Positions 1 through 8,678 are shown, counted from the first letter of the stretch. The stretch is 64,000 bases of DNA from JAPHSX01 sp039714395 (GCA_039714395.1 JBDLJH010000014.1:21203-85202), one strand, 5' to 3'. Numbers and translations are program-made. Notes: generated by a model from the letters alone, not told the origin.

Positions 1-1
1 T

Positions 2-580
2 TCGGGGGGAATCAGCAACTACGTCTCCATCTTCAGTGATATCAGCGAACTCAAAGCGGTGGAGCAACAATTGGCTCACTTGGCCCACCACGACGAACTC
101 ACCGGTCTGCCCAATCGCCTCTACTTCAAGGCGCAGGTAGAGAAGAGCCTGCAGTCAGCCAGGCGCAACCAGCACTTAATGGCGCTGCTTTACCTCGACC
201 TTGACAGCTTCAAACAGATTAACGACAACTTTGGTCACGACATGGGTGATCTGGTTCTCAGGGAGATCGCTAATCGCCTAAAAACCTGTGTACGCGAAGA
301 GGACACCGTCGCTCGCATGGGCGGGGATGAATTCATTATTATTCTTAATCAGGTCAAGAGCCCTGACGATGCCTCTCTAGTGGCCAGTAACATCGTTAAA
401 GAGGTCACCCGTCCACTACATCTACCGCAGCACACTCTTATCCCTACCACTAGCATCGGCATCAGTATTTACCCCAACGACGCCGAATCTACCACCGGCC
501 TACAAAAAGCAGCTGACCACGCTATGTATTTAGCAAAAGATGGGGGCAAAAACACCTATAAATTCTTTGCGCAACAGTAG
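2..580 (+). CDS. PAS-GGDEF diguanylate cyclase, C-terminal part (partial)
   Basis: The 5' end lies outside the window; the frame is open from base 2. The first residues (NYVSIFSDISELK) look like the end of a PAS/PAC sensor domain. A complete GGDEF domain follows (about 160 residues), starting at the HDELTGLPNR motif. The active-site GGDEF is intact within ARMGGDEF, and an RxxD inhibitory site (REED) lies five residues before it. The protein should therefore make cyclic di-GMP from two GTP and be subject to product inhibition. It ends 15 residues after the KDGGKNTY motif with no EAL domain. The input signal cannot be judged because the sensor part is missing. Confidence 0.9.
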   Translation, partial: SGGISNYVSIFSDISELKAVEQQLAHLAHHDELTGLPNRLYFKAQVEKSLQSARRNQHLMALLYLDLDSFKQINDNFGHDMGDLVLREIANRLKTCVREEDTVARMGGDEFIIILNQVKSPDDASLVASNIVKEVTRPLHLPQHTLIPTTSIGISIYPNDAESTTGLQKAADHAMYLAKDGGKNTYKFFAQQ

Positions 581-724
581 TGGTCGCCCCTCATTCCTTG
601 GCGTATACTCAATTTCGGGTGGTTAGCGATGGCGGTTATTTGAAATCTACATCAAGACATCCCAACCAAGATGTCGCACGTATTGCAGACGTTTATTTCA
701 GTTTAGAAAAAAAGGTACAAGATC

Positions 725-928
725 ATGGCAACAGGAACAGTGAAATGGTTTAACGACGCTAAGGGCTTCGGCTTCATCACTCAGGATGACGGCGGCGCCG
801 ATGTATTCGCGCACTTCAGCGCGATTCAAGGTGGAGGCTTCAAGTCTCTCGCCGAGGGCCAGAAAGTCAGCTACGAAGTCGAGCAGGGACCTAAGGGGCT
901 GCAAGCTGCCAACATCGTCCCTGAGTAA
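725..928 (+). CDS. Cold-shock domain protein (CspA family)
   Basis: This 67-residue protein is a single cold-shock domain, the usual family length. Both nucleic-acid-binding motifs are present: RNP1 as KGFGFI and RNP2 as VFAHF. Such proteins bind single-stranded RNA and DNA and melt RNA structure. An AAGGT ribosome-binding site lies just before the ATG. About 145 bases separate it from the gene upstream, so it has its own leader, and a strong hairpin terminator follows. It is a paralogue of the protein at 3961, sharing most residues. Whether it is cold-induced or constitutive cannot be told from sequence. Confidence 0.95.
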   Translation: MATGTVKWFNDAKGFGFITQDDGGADVFAHFSAIQGGGFKSLAEGQKVSYEVEQGPKGLQAANIVPE

Positions 929-950
929 TCGCCCTTCGTGATCCCAGAGA

Positions 951-978
951 GCCCCGCCCCGTGCGGGGTTCTTTGTTT
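951..978 (+). terminator. Rho-independent terminator of the first csp gene
   Basis: The six-base GC-only stem CCCCGC/GCGGGG is followed by a T-rich tail (TTCTTTGTTT), directly after the cold-shock gene and before the PhnA-like gene. Confidence 0.8.
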
Positions 979-1006
979 CTACAGTGTAAAACCCAAGAGA
1001 ATCTGT

Positions 1007-1402
1007 ATGGCCAAAGGACTCAACAAACACCGACAGCGTCTCGATGCCCTCAACACCTTCGGCAAAGACCTGGCTCGCCGAGCCAGGAGCCAGTGCGAGA
1101 TGTGCGGCGCTTCTGGTACCACACTGCAGATTCATGAAGTGCCAAAGGTTGCCTCAGAGCCCGATTTTGACCACTGCATCCTGCTATGCGAAACCTGCAA
1201 AGATCAGCTGGACAAGCCAAAACGCATACAACCCGACCACTGGCGCTGCCTTAACAGTGCTGTGTGGAGCGAGGTAGCGGCAGTACAGGTAATGGCTGTC
1301 ACTACACTCAAACATCTCAGAGATCAGCCCTGGGCCACCGAGTTACAGGAACAGCTCTACCTCAACCCAGAGGTAGAGGCGTGGCTAGCCGACCTCGACT
1401 AA
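1007..1402 (+). CDS. PhnA-like zinc-ribbon protein
   Basis: This 131-residue protein carries a zinc-ribbon-like cysteine set: CEMC near residue 30, then C and CETC about 25 residues on. It resembles the gammaproteobacterial PhnA-like family, including the DFDHC and HWRCLN blocks. Despite the name, no phosphonate-degrading role is established for these proteins. The ATG at 1007 was chosen because AAGAGA precedes it and similarity begins there. The longer open frame back to 938 runs through the csp terminator. The gene sits 24 bases before the hydrolase gene and is probably cotranscribed with it. Confidence 0.8.
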   Translation: MAKGLNKHRQRLDALNTFGKDLARRARSQCEMCGASGTTLQIHEVPKVASEPDFDHCILLCETCKDQLDKPKRIQPDHWRCLNSAVWSEVAAVQVMAVTTLKHLRDQPWATELQEQLYLNPEVEAWLADLD

Positions 1403-1426
1403 ACCCTAACCAACGACACAAGGCAG

Positions 1427-2062
1427 ATGATGAAATACCGCATCCTTCCCGTGACTCACTACCAGCAAAACTGTTCGCTTATCTGGTGCGACACCAGTAA
1501 ACAGGCAGCCCTTATCGACCCCGGCGGTGAACCTGAGCGACTGCTACAGGCGATAGATGAGGCGGGACTGCAACTGGAGATGATACTGCTCACCCACGGC
1601 CACATGGATCATGTGGGAGCCGTCACCGCGATCCTCGAGCAACGCTCAGTGAGCATTATCGGCCCCCACAAGGCCGACGCCTTCTGGCTGGAGATACTGC
1701 CACAACAGGCTGAGCACTTCGGCTTCCCAGCCACAGAGGCCTTCACCCCTACACGCTGGCTACATGACGGTGAGCAGATACAGCTTGGCGAGGTAACGCT
1801 GGAGGTACTACATACACCAGGCCATACCCCAGGCCATGTCGTCTTCTACTGCCGAAACGACAGTACCGCCTTTGTCGGTGACGTGCTATTTCAGGGCTCT
1901 ATTGGTCGTACTGACTTTCCGCAGGGTGACCAAGAGGCCCTTCTTCACAGCATTCAACAGCGCCTTTTCCCCCTAGGCGACCAGGTCACCGTAGTACCGG
2001 GGCATGGCCCGAGTACCACCCTTGGAGAGGAACGACGTCACAACCCCTATCTGCAGGGATAG
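1427..2062 (+). CDS. gloC: MBL-fold hydrolase, GloC/YcbL-type glyoxalase II
   Basis: This 211-residue metallo-beta-lactamase-fold protein has the HGHMDH metal-binding motif, HTPGHTPGH, the GD metal ligand in FVGDVLF and a final PGHGP. It lacks the C-terminal substrate domain of classical glyoxalase II (GloB), which fits the short YcbL/GloC type. That type hydrolyses S-lactoylglutathione in methylglyoxal detoxification. Two adjacent ATGs (1427 and 1430) could start it. The fold and metal site are clear; the exact thioester substrate is inferred from family resemblance. Confidence 0.85.
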   Translation: MMKYRILPVTHYQQNCSLIWCDTSKQAALIDPGGEPERLLQAIDEAGLQLEMILLTHGHMDHVGAVTAILEQRSVSIIGPHKADAFWLEILPQQAEHFGFPATEAFTPTRWLHDGEQIQLGEVTLEVLHTPGHTPGHVVFYCRNDSTAFVGDVLFQGSIGRTDFPQGDQEALLHSIQQRLFPLGDQVTVVPGHGPSTTLGEERRHNPYLQG

Positions 2063-2136
2063 GCTCGGAATGTGAGCGGCACCACAGCAAAAACATCAAA
2101 AAACGATAGGCTAACAAACTGAGCAAGGGGGAAGTG

Positions 2137-2532
2137 ATGGCGGTACTGGTTCAATACAAAAACGGTGTAGCGGGGATCAAGATCCCCATTATTCAAACGC
2201 CCCTGCGCATTGGTCGCCACGAAGATAACGACATCTGCATCGACGATGAACTGGCGAGCCGCGAGCACGCACTCATCGAACAGCTCAAGAGTGAGCAGGA
2301 CGAAAGCCTCAGCAACTACGTGGTACGTGACCTCGACAGTACCAATGGCACTTCCGTCAACCACGAACAAATCAGCGCCCATCTGCTGGTAGAGGGCGAC
2401 ATGATTCGCATCGGCCAGGCCTTTTTCAAATACTCAGAGAGCGATCACCCGGAGCTGGAAGAAACCCGCATCATTAAAAAGACCATTATCCCCGGCCTCT
2501 TCTACACTACCGAGAAAGAGAAGGAAAAATAA
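2137..2532 (+). CDS. FHA-domain protein
   Basis: This 131-residue cytoplasmic protein is almost entirely one forkhead-associated domain. It shows the IGRH strand, the SREHA turn and the DSTNGTSVN loop that together hold phosphothreonine. It therefore probably docks onto a phosphorylated partner. No Ser/Thr kinase gene is visible in the window, so the partner is unknown. The ATG at 2137 follows a purine-rich AAGGGGGAAG; a GTG one codon earlier is an alternative. It lies between gloC and adk with its own short gaps. Confidence 0.85.
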   Translation: MAVLVQYKNGVAGIKIPIIQTPLRIGRHEDNDICIDDELASREHALIEQLKSEQDESLSNYVVRDLDSTNGTSVNHEQISAHLLVEGDMIRIGQAFFKYSESDHPELEETRIIKKTIIPGLFYTTEKEKEK

Positions 2533-2674
2533 AATCTATCTCCCCCTCCAATTTGTTTATATCTCTATAGCAAATACCCATTAGACAAAATCCCCTCTGA
2601 CGCTACTCTAGCGCTCAGGATGAATACACACGTATCCACAAATCACATATATCCATAAATTAAGGAGACTCCCC

Positions 2675-3322
2675 ATGAGACTGATTCTTTTAGGTGCACC
2701 CGGCGCTGGTAAAGGTACCGTTGCAAAAATGCTCACCGCCCTGGACGGCTCTGTTCAAATCTCCACCGGTGACATCCTGCGTGGCGCTGTAAAAGATGGC
2801 ACCGAGCTGGGTAAAAAGGCCAAGGGCTTCATGGATGCTGGCGACCTGGTACCCGACGACCTGATCCTGAACATCATGGGTGAGCGTCTGCTCGAAGACG
2901 ACTGTAAGGCCGGTTTCCTGCTCGACGGTTTTCCCCGCACCATCCCCCAGGCCGATGCCCTGAAGGGTATGCTGGCCAAGCTCAGCATCGAGCTCGACGC
3001 TGCGGTCAACCTCGACGTACCGCGTGATGTGATCCTCGATCGCCTCACCACCCGTCGTACCTGCTCCAACTCCGCCTGCCAGGAGATCTACAACATCAAA
3101 TCCAAACCTACCAAGGTAGAAGGCGTATGCGACAAATGCGGCAGCCCTGTTATCCAGCGCGATGACGAGACCACAGAAGCCATCTCCAAGCGTCTCGACA
3201 CCTTCAACGAGCAGACCGCCCCGCTGGTTGGCTTCTACGAAGGTGAAGGCCTGCTGTTGAATGTTAACGCCACCTCCAGTGACACCGTAGTTGACTCCAT
3301 CAAGGCAAAAGTAGGTATCTAA
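2675..3322 (+). CDS. adk: Adenylate kinase
   Basis: Adenylate kinase interconverts ATP plus AMP with two ADP and balances adenylate pools in the cytoplasm. The 215-residue protein has the GAPGAGKGT P-loop, the STGD and LLDGFPRT motifs of the AMP site and a long LID domain. The LID carries four cysteines (CSNSAC and CDKC), the zinc-binding form. The first pair is spaced C-x4-C instead of the common C-x2-C. The E. coli-type enzyme lacks these cysteines, so the LID is unusual for a gammaproteobacterium. GGAGA precedes the ATG, and a terminator follows. Confidence 0.97.
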   Translation: MRLILLGAPGAGKGTVAKMLTALDGSVQISTGDILRGAVKDGTELGKKAKGFMDAGDLVPDDLILNIMGERLLEDDCKAGFLLDGFPRTIPQADALKGMLAKLSIELDAAVNLDVPRDVILDRLTTRRTCSNSACQEIYNIKSKPTKVEGVCDKCGSPVIQRDDETTEAISKRLDTFNEQTAPLVGFYEGEGLLLNVNATSSDTVVDSIKAKVGI

Positions 3323-3351
3323 GCGAACAAGTCCTGTTCGATAGAAAAGAG

Positions 3352-3378
3352 ATGGGGCCTTACGGCCCCATTTTTGTT
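3352..3378 (+). terminator. Rho-independent terminator of adk
   Basis: An eight-base perfect stem, ATGGGGCC/GGCCCCAT, with a four-base loop is followed by TTTTTGTTT. Confidence 0.88.
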
Positions 3379-3475
3379 TATGCTGATTGTCGTCTATTCA
3401 AATCAAAAAGAATGGATATCTTCCACCACCAAAAACCGTATTGACTCCATTGTCCTCCCTATAACAACAGGCCTT

Positions 3476-3691
3476 TCACTGTCCCAACACTCCCCCTTCC
3501 TTCGCCAGACAGTTCAACCTTGCCCCCACACACTCCGCACGACAGGCGGCAGCCTTGATACCCGAATCATAGTGACGAATACCGCACCATTTGCTGCATA
3601 CCTCAGCCTGAACGCCGCAGCTTGCCCACAGCGGGAGCGTTACCCCGGCGATGGCCGCAACAACAATAATCAATGTGATCAGTCTCTTCAT
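3476..3691 (-). CDS. Small secreted six-cysteine protein with twin CX3C motif
   Basis: This 71-residue protein starts with a typical signal peptide (MKR, then a hydrophobic stretch ending LPLWAS). The mature part holds six cysteines at residues 25, 32, 36, 50, 54 and 61. Their spacing is mirror-symmetric: C-x6-C-x3-C-x13-C-x3-C-x6-C. Twin CX3C spacing suggests a helical hairpin held by disulfides in the periplasm. AGGGG sits before the ATG. I do not recognise the family. A plus-strand open frame overlaps it (3374-3727) but has no such features, so the minus-strand reading is preferred. Confidence 0.6.
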   Translation of the reverse strand: MKRLITLIIVVAAIAGVTLPLWASCGVQAEVCSKWCGIRHYDSGIKAAACRAECVGARLNCLAKEGGVLGQ

Positions 3692-3960
3692 ACAAGCATA
3701 CCCCTATTTCATAATCGCAATGGCTAAGCACAGAATAGCAGCTGACAGGCCCTATTAGGTACCCTACAGCCACTCCGGAAACGTGCATTAATTACCTCAA
3801 TTCTCTTGTGGTGTTCGTTACTTAACAGGGGTATAGTCGATTCTGCTATAGATTATGGTGTAACTGTTTTGGTAGAAACCTCGGTGTTACCTCTGAAACT
3901 CGCGCTTCATGAACTGTATATAACTCTCGTTTTTATTGTATTAAAAGAAGGTTTAGTTTT

Positions 3961-4164
3961 ATGGCTACAGGCACAGTTAAGTGGTTTAACGACTCAAAAG
4001 GTTTCGGTTTTCTCTCACAAAGCGACGGCGGTGATGATGTATTTGTTCACTTTAGCGCCGTTCAAGGCACAGGCTTCAAAAGCCTGGTCGAAGGTCAGGC
4101 GGTAAGCTTCGACATCGAGCAAGGCCCTAAGGGTCTGCAGGCGAGCAACGTCATACCCCAGTAA
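3961..4164 (+). CDS. Cold-shock domain protein (CspA family), second copy
   Basis: This 67-residue cold-shock domain protein has RNP1 (KGFGFL) and RNP2 (VFVHF) and closely resembles the protein at 725. It should bind single-stranded RNA. The 269 bases upstream hold no gene other than the end of the divergent small cysteine protein, so a long 5' leader like that of cspA genes is possible. I cannot confirm a cold-responsive structure by eye. AAGG lies before the ATG. A bidirectional terminator separates it from the convergent UPF0149 gene. Confidence 0.95.
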   Translation: MATGTVKWFNDSKGFGFLSQSDGGDDVFVHFSAVQGTGFKSLVEGQAVSFDIEQGPKGLQASNVIPQ

Positions 4165-4184
4165 GCCCCTTGCGGTTTACCACA

Positions 4185-4217
4185 AAAAAACCCGCTTCTA
4201 GCGGGTTTTTTTTGTTT
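4185..4217. terminator. Bidirectional terminator between csp and the UPF0149 gene
   Basis: The seven-base stem AACCCGC/GCGGGTT has a run of A on one side and of T on the other. It can terminate both convergent genes. Confidence 0.85.
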
Positions 4218-4232
4218 TAACAACCACAGTAT

Positions 4233-4784
4233 CTACTGCTCATGCCAGTAGCTATATAGTCCAAGTACCGCCCCGGGTATCAGCTCTACCCACGACTCGT
4301 ACTCATCATCATCCATCTCAGGCTCTTCATCACTGTTAAGCAAGGCCAGTTGCGCCATCGGTGCAAGCAGGCTCTCCTCTGCTTTGGGTAGCTTGTCCCA
4401 TTCAGCCTGGCAAGTCTCAATGCCAAGCATAAAACCAAAACACCAACCCTCAAAGGCGACTACTGCCTCTCCCTCCTCCTCAACCTCGACCGCCAGCGGC
4501 TCAAAGTCGAGCCCCTCCTTGAGAGAGGCCTCAAGATCACTGTTCAGGCGTAACATCAATCCCTGCAGATGCTGCTGCTGGGCCTCATCGACAAATTCTG
4601 GCTCACCCCAGGCCATAACCATCCACTCGCTCTCTGGCATCAATTGCGGCCCAACCTGCAGAGCCGTAAGAAAGCCATGCACCTCATCTACCGAGAGCAC
4701 CTCATCATCACAAGCATCAGAGAGCAAAAATGTATCGAGCTCAGCCAGCTCATCATCGTTCAGGGTAGAAATATCAAGTGACAT
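4233..4784 (-). CDS. UPF0149 (YecA-type) family protein
   Basis: This 183-residue acidic protein belongs to the UPF0149/YecA-like family, recognised from SVDEVHGFLTAL near the start, the FEGWCFGFMLG segment and the late AVLGLY motif. No SEC-C zinc tail is present. The family's molecular role is not established. The ATG at 4784 has GGAG seven bases upstream; a TTG five codons earlier is less likely. It is convergent with the second csp gene and stands alone. Confidence 0.85.
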   Translation of the reverse strand: MSLDISTLNDDELAELDTFLLSDACDDEVLSVDEVHGFLTALQVGPQLMPESEWMVMAWGEPEFVDEAQQQHLQGLMLRLNSDLEASLKEGLDFEPLAVEVEEEGEAVVAFEGWCFGFMLGIETCQAEWDKLPKAEESLLAPMAQLALLNSDEEPEMDDDEYESWVELIPGAVLGLYSYWHEQ

Positions 4785-5097
4785 GGTAGAACTCCGCAAA
4801 GGGGGAAAGCTGCGAGCATAACGGATAGTCGCCCATGACCCAAGAGGCGCGGCTTTCTAACGCACCCGCTCACAGGCAATCGGTTACAGGTTGATCATAA
4901 AAACCTTCGACCAAGAACCCAGCCGTTGGCAGTATTAAACTAGAGGAAAACCAAACAGCGCTTGCATCACAGGAGTTACCTCAAACTACGACTATCACCT
5001 TTGGGATACTCCATACGGTCGCTGGCTGAAACAGGTGAGTGTGATAGTGTAAGATGCAAACATGACAAGCAAGCCCTCATAGACAGGAGAACCGACA

Positions 5098-5355
5098 ATG
5101 CTGGAAATTCCCTTCGCCTTTGAAATCGATGGAAAGGCCATCAACCCCACAGAACTTGATGACCCAAGGGAGAAAGAGCTGCTACAGGGTATCGTCGACT
5201 CTATCATCGATCGGGTAGAAGATATGAAGTGCCCGGTACACCATGAGCACCCGCGTTTTCTCTGTCATGGCGACACCATTGATGAGCTCTCACTAGAGGT
5301 AATAGGCTGCTGCGACAAACTGGTCGATATGGTGAAAGCGCGTATTGACCTGTAA
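5098..5355 (+). CDS. Small conserved-looking protein with CC and HHEHP motifs
   Basis: This 85-residue cytoplasmic protein starts at an ATG with a clear AGGAG. Its second half has a patterned core, KCPVHHEHPRFLC, and an adjacent cysteine pair (GCC) before a helical end. The Cys/His pattern could bind a metal, but this is inference. It has no signal peptide or membrane segment. I cannot name its function. It is flanked by the divergent UPF0149 gene and the convergent rluA. Confidence 0.65.
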   Translation: MLEIPFAFEIDGKAINPTELDDPREKELLQGIVDSIIDRVEDMKCPVHHEHPRFLCHGDTIDELSLEVIGCCDKLVDMVKARIDL

Positions 5356-5415
5356 ACATCACTCAGCGACCCATCGTCACCTTACCCATACCTGATGGCT
5401 CGATACGTACCCCAC

Positions 5416-6039
5416 CTAAAAGGGTGGTGGTGACTCAAACACCATCGCCTCTCCCGTTTGCGGATGACGGAATCCCAGGCTAGTAGCATGTAGCAACATA
5501 CGCTCGGCCATCGCCAGCGCTTCACCTTTCGCATAAAGCGGATCACCGAGGATAGGGTGGCCCATCGACAACATGTGCACCCGCAGCTGATGCGAGCGCC
5601 CGGTAACAGGGCTAAGCAACAAACGGCTTCTTTTTTTACCTGTATCTAATAATTCCCAACCAGTGAGTGAAGGCTTGCCTTGCTCCATATCCACCTTCTG
5701 CCGCGGGCGATTTGGCCAGTCGCAGATCAATGGTAAATCCACCTCTCCTCGCTCCGATTCAACAGTGCCGTAAACCATTGCTATGTACTGCTTCGCTACC
5801 TCGCGCTGCTGGAATTGTATGCTCAGCGCCCGGTGTGCTGCCTTGTTTCGCGCCAGCACCATCAGCCCCGATGTCTCCCAATCGAGCCGGTGCACCACCA
5901 GCACCTCACCATGCTCCGCGCTCAAACGACTAACCAGACAATCCTGCTTTTCCGGCCCACGACCGGGCACGCTGAGCAACAACGTCGGCTTATCGACAAC
6001 AAGGATATCCTCATCAGCATAGAACACAGGGATGGACAT
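5416..6039 (-). CDS. rluA: RNA pseudouridine synthase RluA
   Basis: The 207-residue protein matches RluA along its length. It has the catalytic HRLDWETSG motif (nucleophile Asp53), the DLPLICDWPNRP block typical of RluA itself, GRSHQLRVHM, and GHPILGDPLYA. RluA makes pseudouridine at 23S rRNA position 746 and tRNA position 32. There is no S4 domain, as expected for RluA. The ATG at 6039 is where similarity starts; an in-frame GTG at 6075 gives 12 more residues, and neither start has a strong ribosome-binding site. Confidence 0.92.
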   Translation of the reverse strand: MSIPVFYADEDILVVDKPTLLLSVPGRGPEKQDCLVSRLSAEHGEVLVVHRLDWETSGLMVLARNKAAHRALSIQFQQREVAKQYIAMVYGTVESERGEVDLPLICDWPNRPRQKVDMEQGKPSLTGWELLDTGKKRSRLLLSPVTGRSHQLRVHMLSMGHPILGDPLYAKGEALAMAERMLLHATSLGFRHPQTGEAMVFESPPPF

Positions 6040-6251
6040 GGAGGAAGATTCAACTCTGTAGTAAACAAGCCGCACATTTTACCCTATCACTGTCGCTGCA
6101 CCAGCCAATCTTCCAATAAGATGTTCACTACAACATGTATATAATCCGACGCATACCTGCACTGTGCAGTGGTGCCAACAGGCTATAGAAGGGTATGCGT
6201 CCGGTGCTAGTGCGACACACCTTTCGCCTGCAGCAGATCCGATACGGGAAG

Positions 6252-7220
6252 CTACCCGTGGTAATAGTCACGTTGACGATGACGCCACAAATTACGCAGA
6301 TAACCATCGGCCACCACATAGGGAAGCTGCCCATGAGTCGCAGCAAACGCTTGCTTCAGGTAGCGATGCGACAGGTAAGGGAATTTGTGGTGTACCTCGT
6401 GATAGTTAACATTACTCCAAAGCCACTCGAGCAACGGAGAGGTTAGAATTACCCACCCACCCACCTCCTGCTGTACCTGGATTGACTCCCGCGAACCATC
6501 ACCTTCATCACTCTCTTTTTCACGAACAATTGCCGGTAGACCGTAATGATCGGAGATAGCACGTACACCAAAGAACAGCGGCAAAGTCAGTAACATCGGT
6601 AACAGGGTATGCTCAAGCACCATCCCCGTTAGAGGAATGAGCAGAAAGTAACTCCCCATCGCAATGGAAAGATAAACCATATCCTTCAGTACAATGGCAG
6701 CGTAGCGCCGTTCAAACAGACGGGTAAAAAGATTAACAAGCAAGATACGATACTGCAGGAATAGGCCAATGAGTGAGCCTGCGGAGATCGCAAACAGGAG
6801 GTTATGGTTATGAAGAGGCTGTTCCGGATCCAATCCCCGTTGATGGGAAAATCGGTGATGAGCCAGATGAAACTGACGGTTAGCGTTGAAGGGGAGCAGA
6901 GAAAAAGCAGAGATTATCCCTCCCACCAATTCATTAAGCCACAGCCTCTTTAACAGTACCTTATGCACCGCATCATGGGCCAGCACTCCAAGTCCCTGTG
7001 CCGCCACGCTGGCCAATGAGCCACATAGCAGCAGCCAGCCCCACTTGGCCACCATCACTGCCCAGCCCGCCCCCACCAATTCATGCTGCAGTATCACCGC
7101 CCCGTAATGGCCTGCAAAAAAAGCACCGAATAGCAGTGAGAACAGCACCGCTATCTTGAACAAGTTTTGACCATTCGGAATTTCCTGTTGACCCGGTGTG
7201 GGCACTCCTTCGTATTGCAT
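6252..7220 (-). CDS. Membrane fatty acid desaturase family protein
   Basis: This 322-residue integral membrane protein has the three histidine boxes of the acyl desaturase/hydroxylase family: HDAVH near residue 85, HLAHHRFSH about 35 residues on, and HEVHHKFP near residue 280. Four or more hydrophobic segments surround them. The boxes bind a di-iron centre that inserts double bonds or hydroxyls into lipids. The substrate is unknown; a carotenoid- or sphingolipid-type relative is possible. The ATG at 7220 has AAGGTG close upstream; an ATG ten codons earlier lacks one. Confidence 0.85.
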   Translation of the reverse strand: MQYEGVPTPGQQEIPNGQNLFKIAVLFSLLFGAFFAGHYGAVILQHELVGAGWAVMVAKWGWLLLCGSLASVAAQGLGVLAHDAVHKVLLKRLWLNELVGGIISAFSLLPFNANRQFHLAHHRFSHQRGLDPEQPLHNHNLLFAISAGSLIGLFLQYRILLVNLFTRLFERRYAAIVLKDMVYLSIAMGSYFLLIPLTGMVLEHTLLPMLLTLPLFFGVRAISDHYGLPAIVREKESDEGDGSRESIQVQQEVGGWVILTSPLLEWLWSNVNYHEVHHKFPYLSHRYLKQAFAATHGQLPYVVADGYLRNLWRHRQRDYYHG

Positions 7221-7544
7221 CACGCACCTTGTTTTTAGTAGTCCAATCAATAGCGATTATAACAGTTTGTCTCTCCCATATTAGTTAATGTTATCAGTTC
7301 ACCATCGGGCAATAAAAATCAACTATCTACTATTAGCGAAACGAACTGAGATGAAAATACCAAATGATCATCTCATAGAAAAAGGGCGCAAATACTCGGG
7401 AGGTTCATCATAGTAGGGCTTATAGGCAGGAACAGCATACGTGACTGTCACTAAAACAATTTACAAGGCACTCATTTCACAAAAATATTTTCCCGGGAGA
7501 AAAACACAGCGACCACCCACTGACGCGATGGCTCGAGAAACAGG
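7221..7544. other. Intergenic gap without a recognised gene
   Basis: This 324-base, fairly AT-rich stretch lies between the desaturase start and the response regulator stop (both minus strand). It presumably holds the desaturase promoter and the regulator's 3' end. I see no convincing hairpin terminator or open frame. Confidence 0.5.
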
Positions 7545-8057
7545 CTACACCCCGGCACTATTGGCGGTGGGGTAAAGCAGTGCCTCAATGCGGCCAAACA
7601 ACTCGTTGTTGTCGAAGGGCTTTGCCAAAAATCCGTTGGCACCAATTTTCGCACCCCAGTACTCCTCCGTGGGCTGGGCATTGCCACTGATAATCAGCAC
7701 CGGTAATTGGGCAATATCTGGGTCGCTATTTTTACGAATCGAGCGGGTCGCCTGAAAACCGCTAATACCCGGCATCACCACATCCATCAGCACCAGTGCG
7801 GGTCGATGTTTCTCAATTAAATCCAGGCCTGTCTCGCCATCATAAGCAGACAAGGTCTCATAACCCACTTTATGCAAGATCTTCGAAAGCATGACCTGAA
7901 TGGTCTTGGAGTCATCAATAATAAGGATCTGGGTACCCGGATTGGGTTTGACTCGTTCTGTCTCGGCTAGTGGCTGCTCCACCGCTTCGGACTGCGACTC
8001 GCTATCCTTATCCTCACGCCCAAACAGACGATTTAAACCAAAACGTTTGATTTCCAT
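7545..8057 (-). CDS. Response regulator, CheY-like receiver with N-terminal extension
   Basis: The 170-residue protein has a poorly conserved charged N-terminus (about 40 residues) followed by one receiver domain. Acidic residues in IIDDS, the phospho-acceptor Asp92 in LMDVVMPG and Lys146 in LAKPF are all present. There is no DNA-binding output, so it probably acts by protein contact, as PilG/PilH or CheY do. No kinase is adjacent. The ATG at 8057 follows GGGGT; an in-frame ATG at 8156 would add 33 residues and cannot be excluded. Confidence 0.85.
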   Translation of the reverse strand: MEIKRFGLNRLFGREDKDSESQSEAVEQPLAETERVKPNPGTQILIIDDSKTIQVMLSKILHKVGYETLSAYDGETGLDLIEKHRPALVLMDVVMPGISGFQATRSIRKNSDPDIAQLPVLIISGNAQPTEEYWGAKIGANGFLAKPFDNNELFGRIEALLYPTANSAGV

Positions 8058-8180
8058 GAAGCTACCCCGTAACGCATACCATGCTTTTACGGCAGGCCTG
8101 AACCCACCTTTATCTTTATAATTCAGAGTACGACTATACCCCATATCACGCATCACACCTAACTATAGATAGGCTAAGCT

Positions 8181-8678
8181 ATGGGCATGCGAATCCTCTA
8201 CCTGCTATTTCTACTACTACTCCAACAGCCCGCCACTGCCTCCAGCCTGAGCGAGGTGGAGGCGCTGCTTGGTGAGGACAAGGCCCCTGATGGGGTCGTG
8301 TTCGAGATACTTGAAGATGCGCAGGGATTACGCTGGGCAATTCCACAAATCATTAACTACAGCACACAACTACGGACACGTTTTAAGGCCCTGCCCATCG
8401 CTGTGATGAGCCATGGCCGCGAGGAGTTCGCACTACAACGCCATCGCCAAAGCGAATTCCCTGAGGTACACCTGGCAGTACAGAGCCTCAACCGGAAACA
8501 GGGTATCCTGGTACACGTATGCGCCACCCACGCCAGTTGGTACCAGGTAAACCCCGAAGACTTTCCAGACTATGTTGATGTAGCACCCAGCGGCCCAGCC
8601 CAGATTCAGGCCTATGAAGAGTTAGGCTACCAACCGATTGTGATTTCGAGGGATCCTGAGGGTACAGAAGCCCCCTAG
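8181..8678 (+). CDS. Secreted DsrE-like protein
   Basis: The 165-residue protein begins with a signal peptide (hydrophobic LYLLFLLLL run, cleavage near TAS). The mature part resembles DsrE/F-like small sulfur-relay proteins: VVFEI strand, an IAVMSHG segment, VHVCATHASW with a single cysteine, then DFPDYVDVAPSGPAQI. The cysteine position suggests persulfide or thiol chemistry, but in the periplasm, unlike cytoplasmic DsrE. Its start is only 24 bases from the longest possible start of the divergent response regulator. The specific role is unknown. Confidence 0.7.
   Translation: MGMRILYLLFLLLLQQPATASSLSEVEALLGEDKAPDGVVFEILEDAQGLRWAIPQIINYSTQLRTRFKALPIAVMSHGREEFALQRHRQSEFPEVHLAVQSLNRKQGILVHVCATHASWYQVNPEDFPDYVDVAPSGPAQIQAYEELGYQPIVISRDPEGTEAP

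Noticed and set aside
3374..3727. A 117-codon plus-strand open frame
   Set aside because: It overlaps the better supported secreted six-cysteine protein and starts inside the adk terminator.
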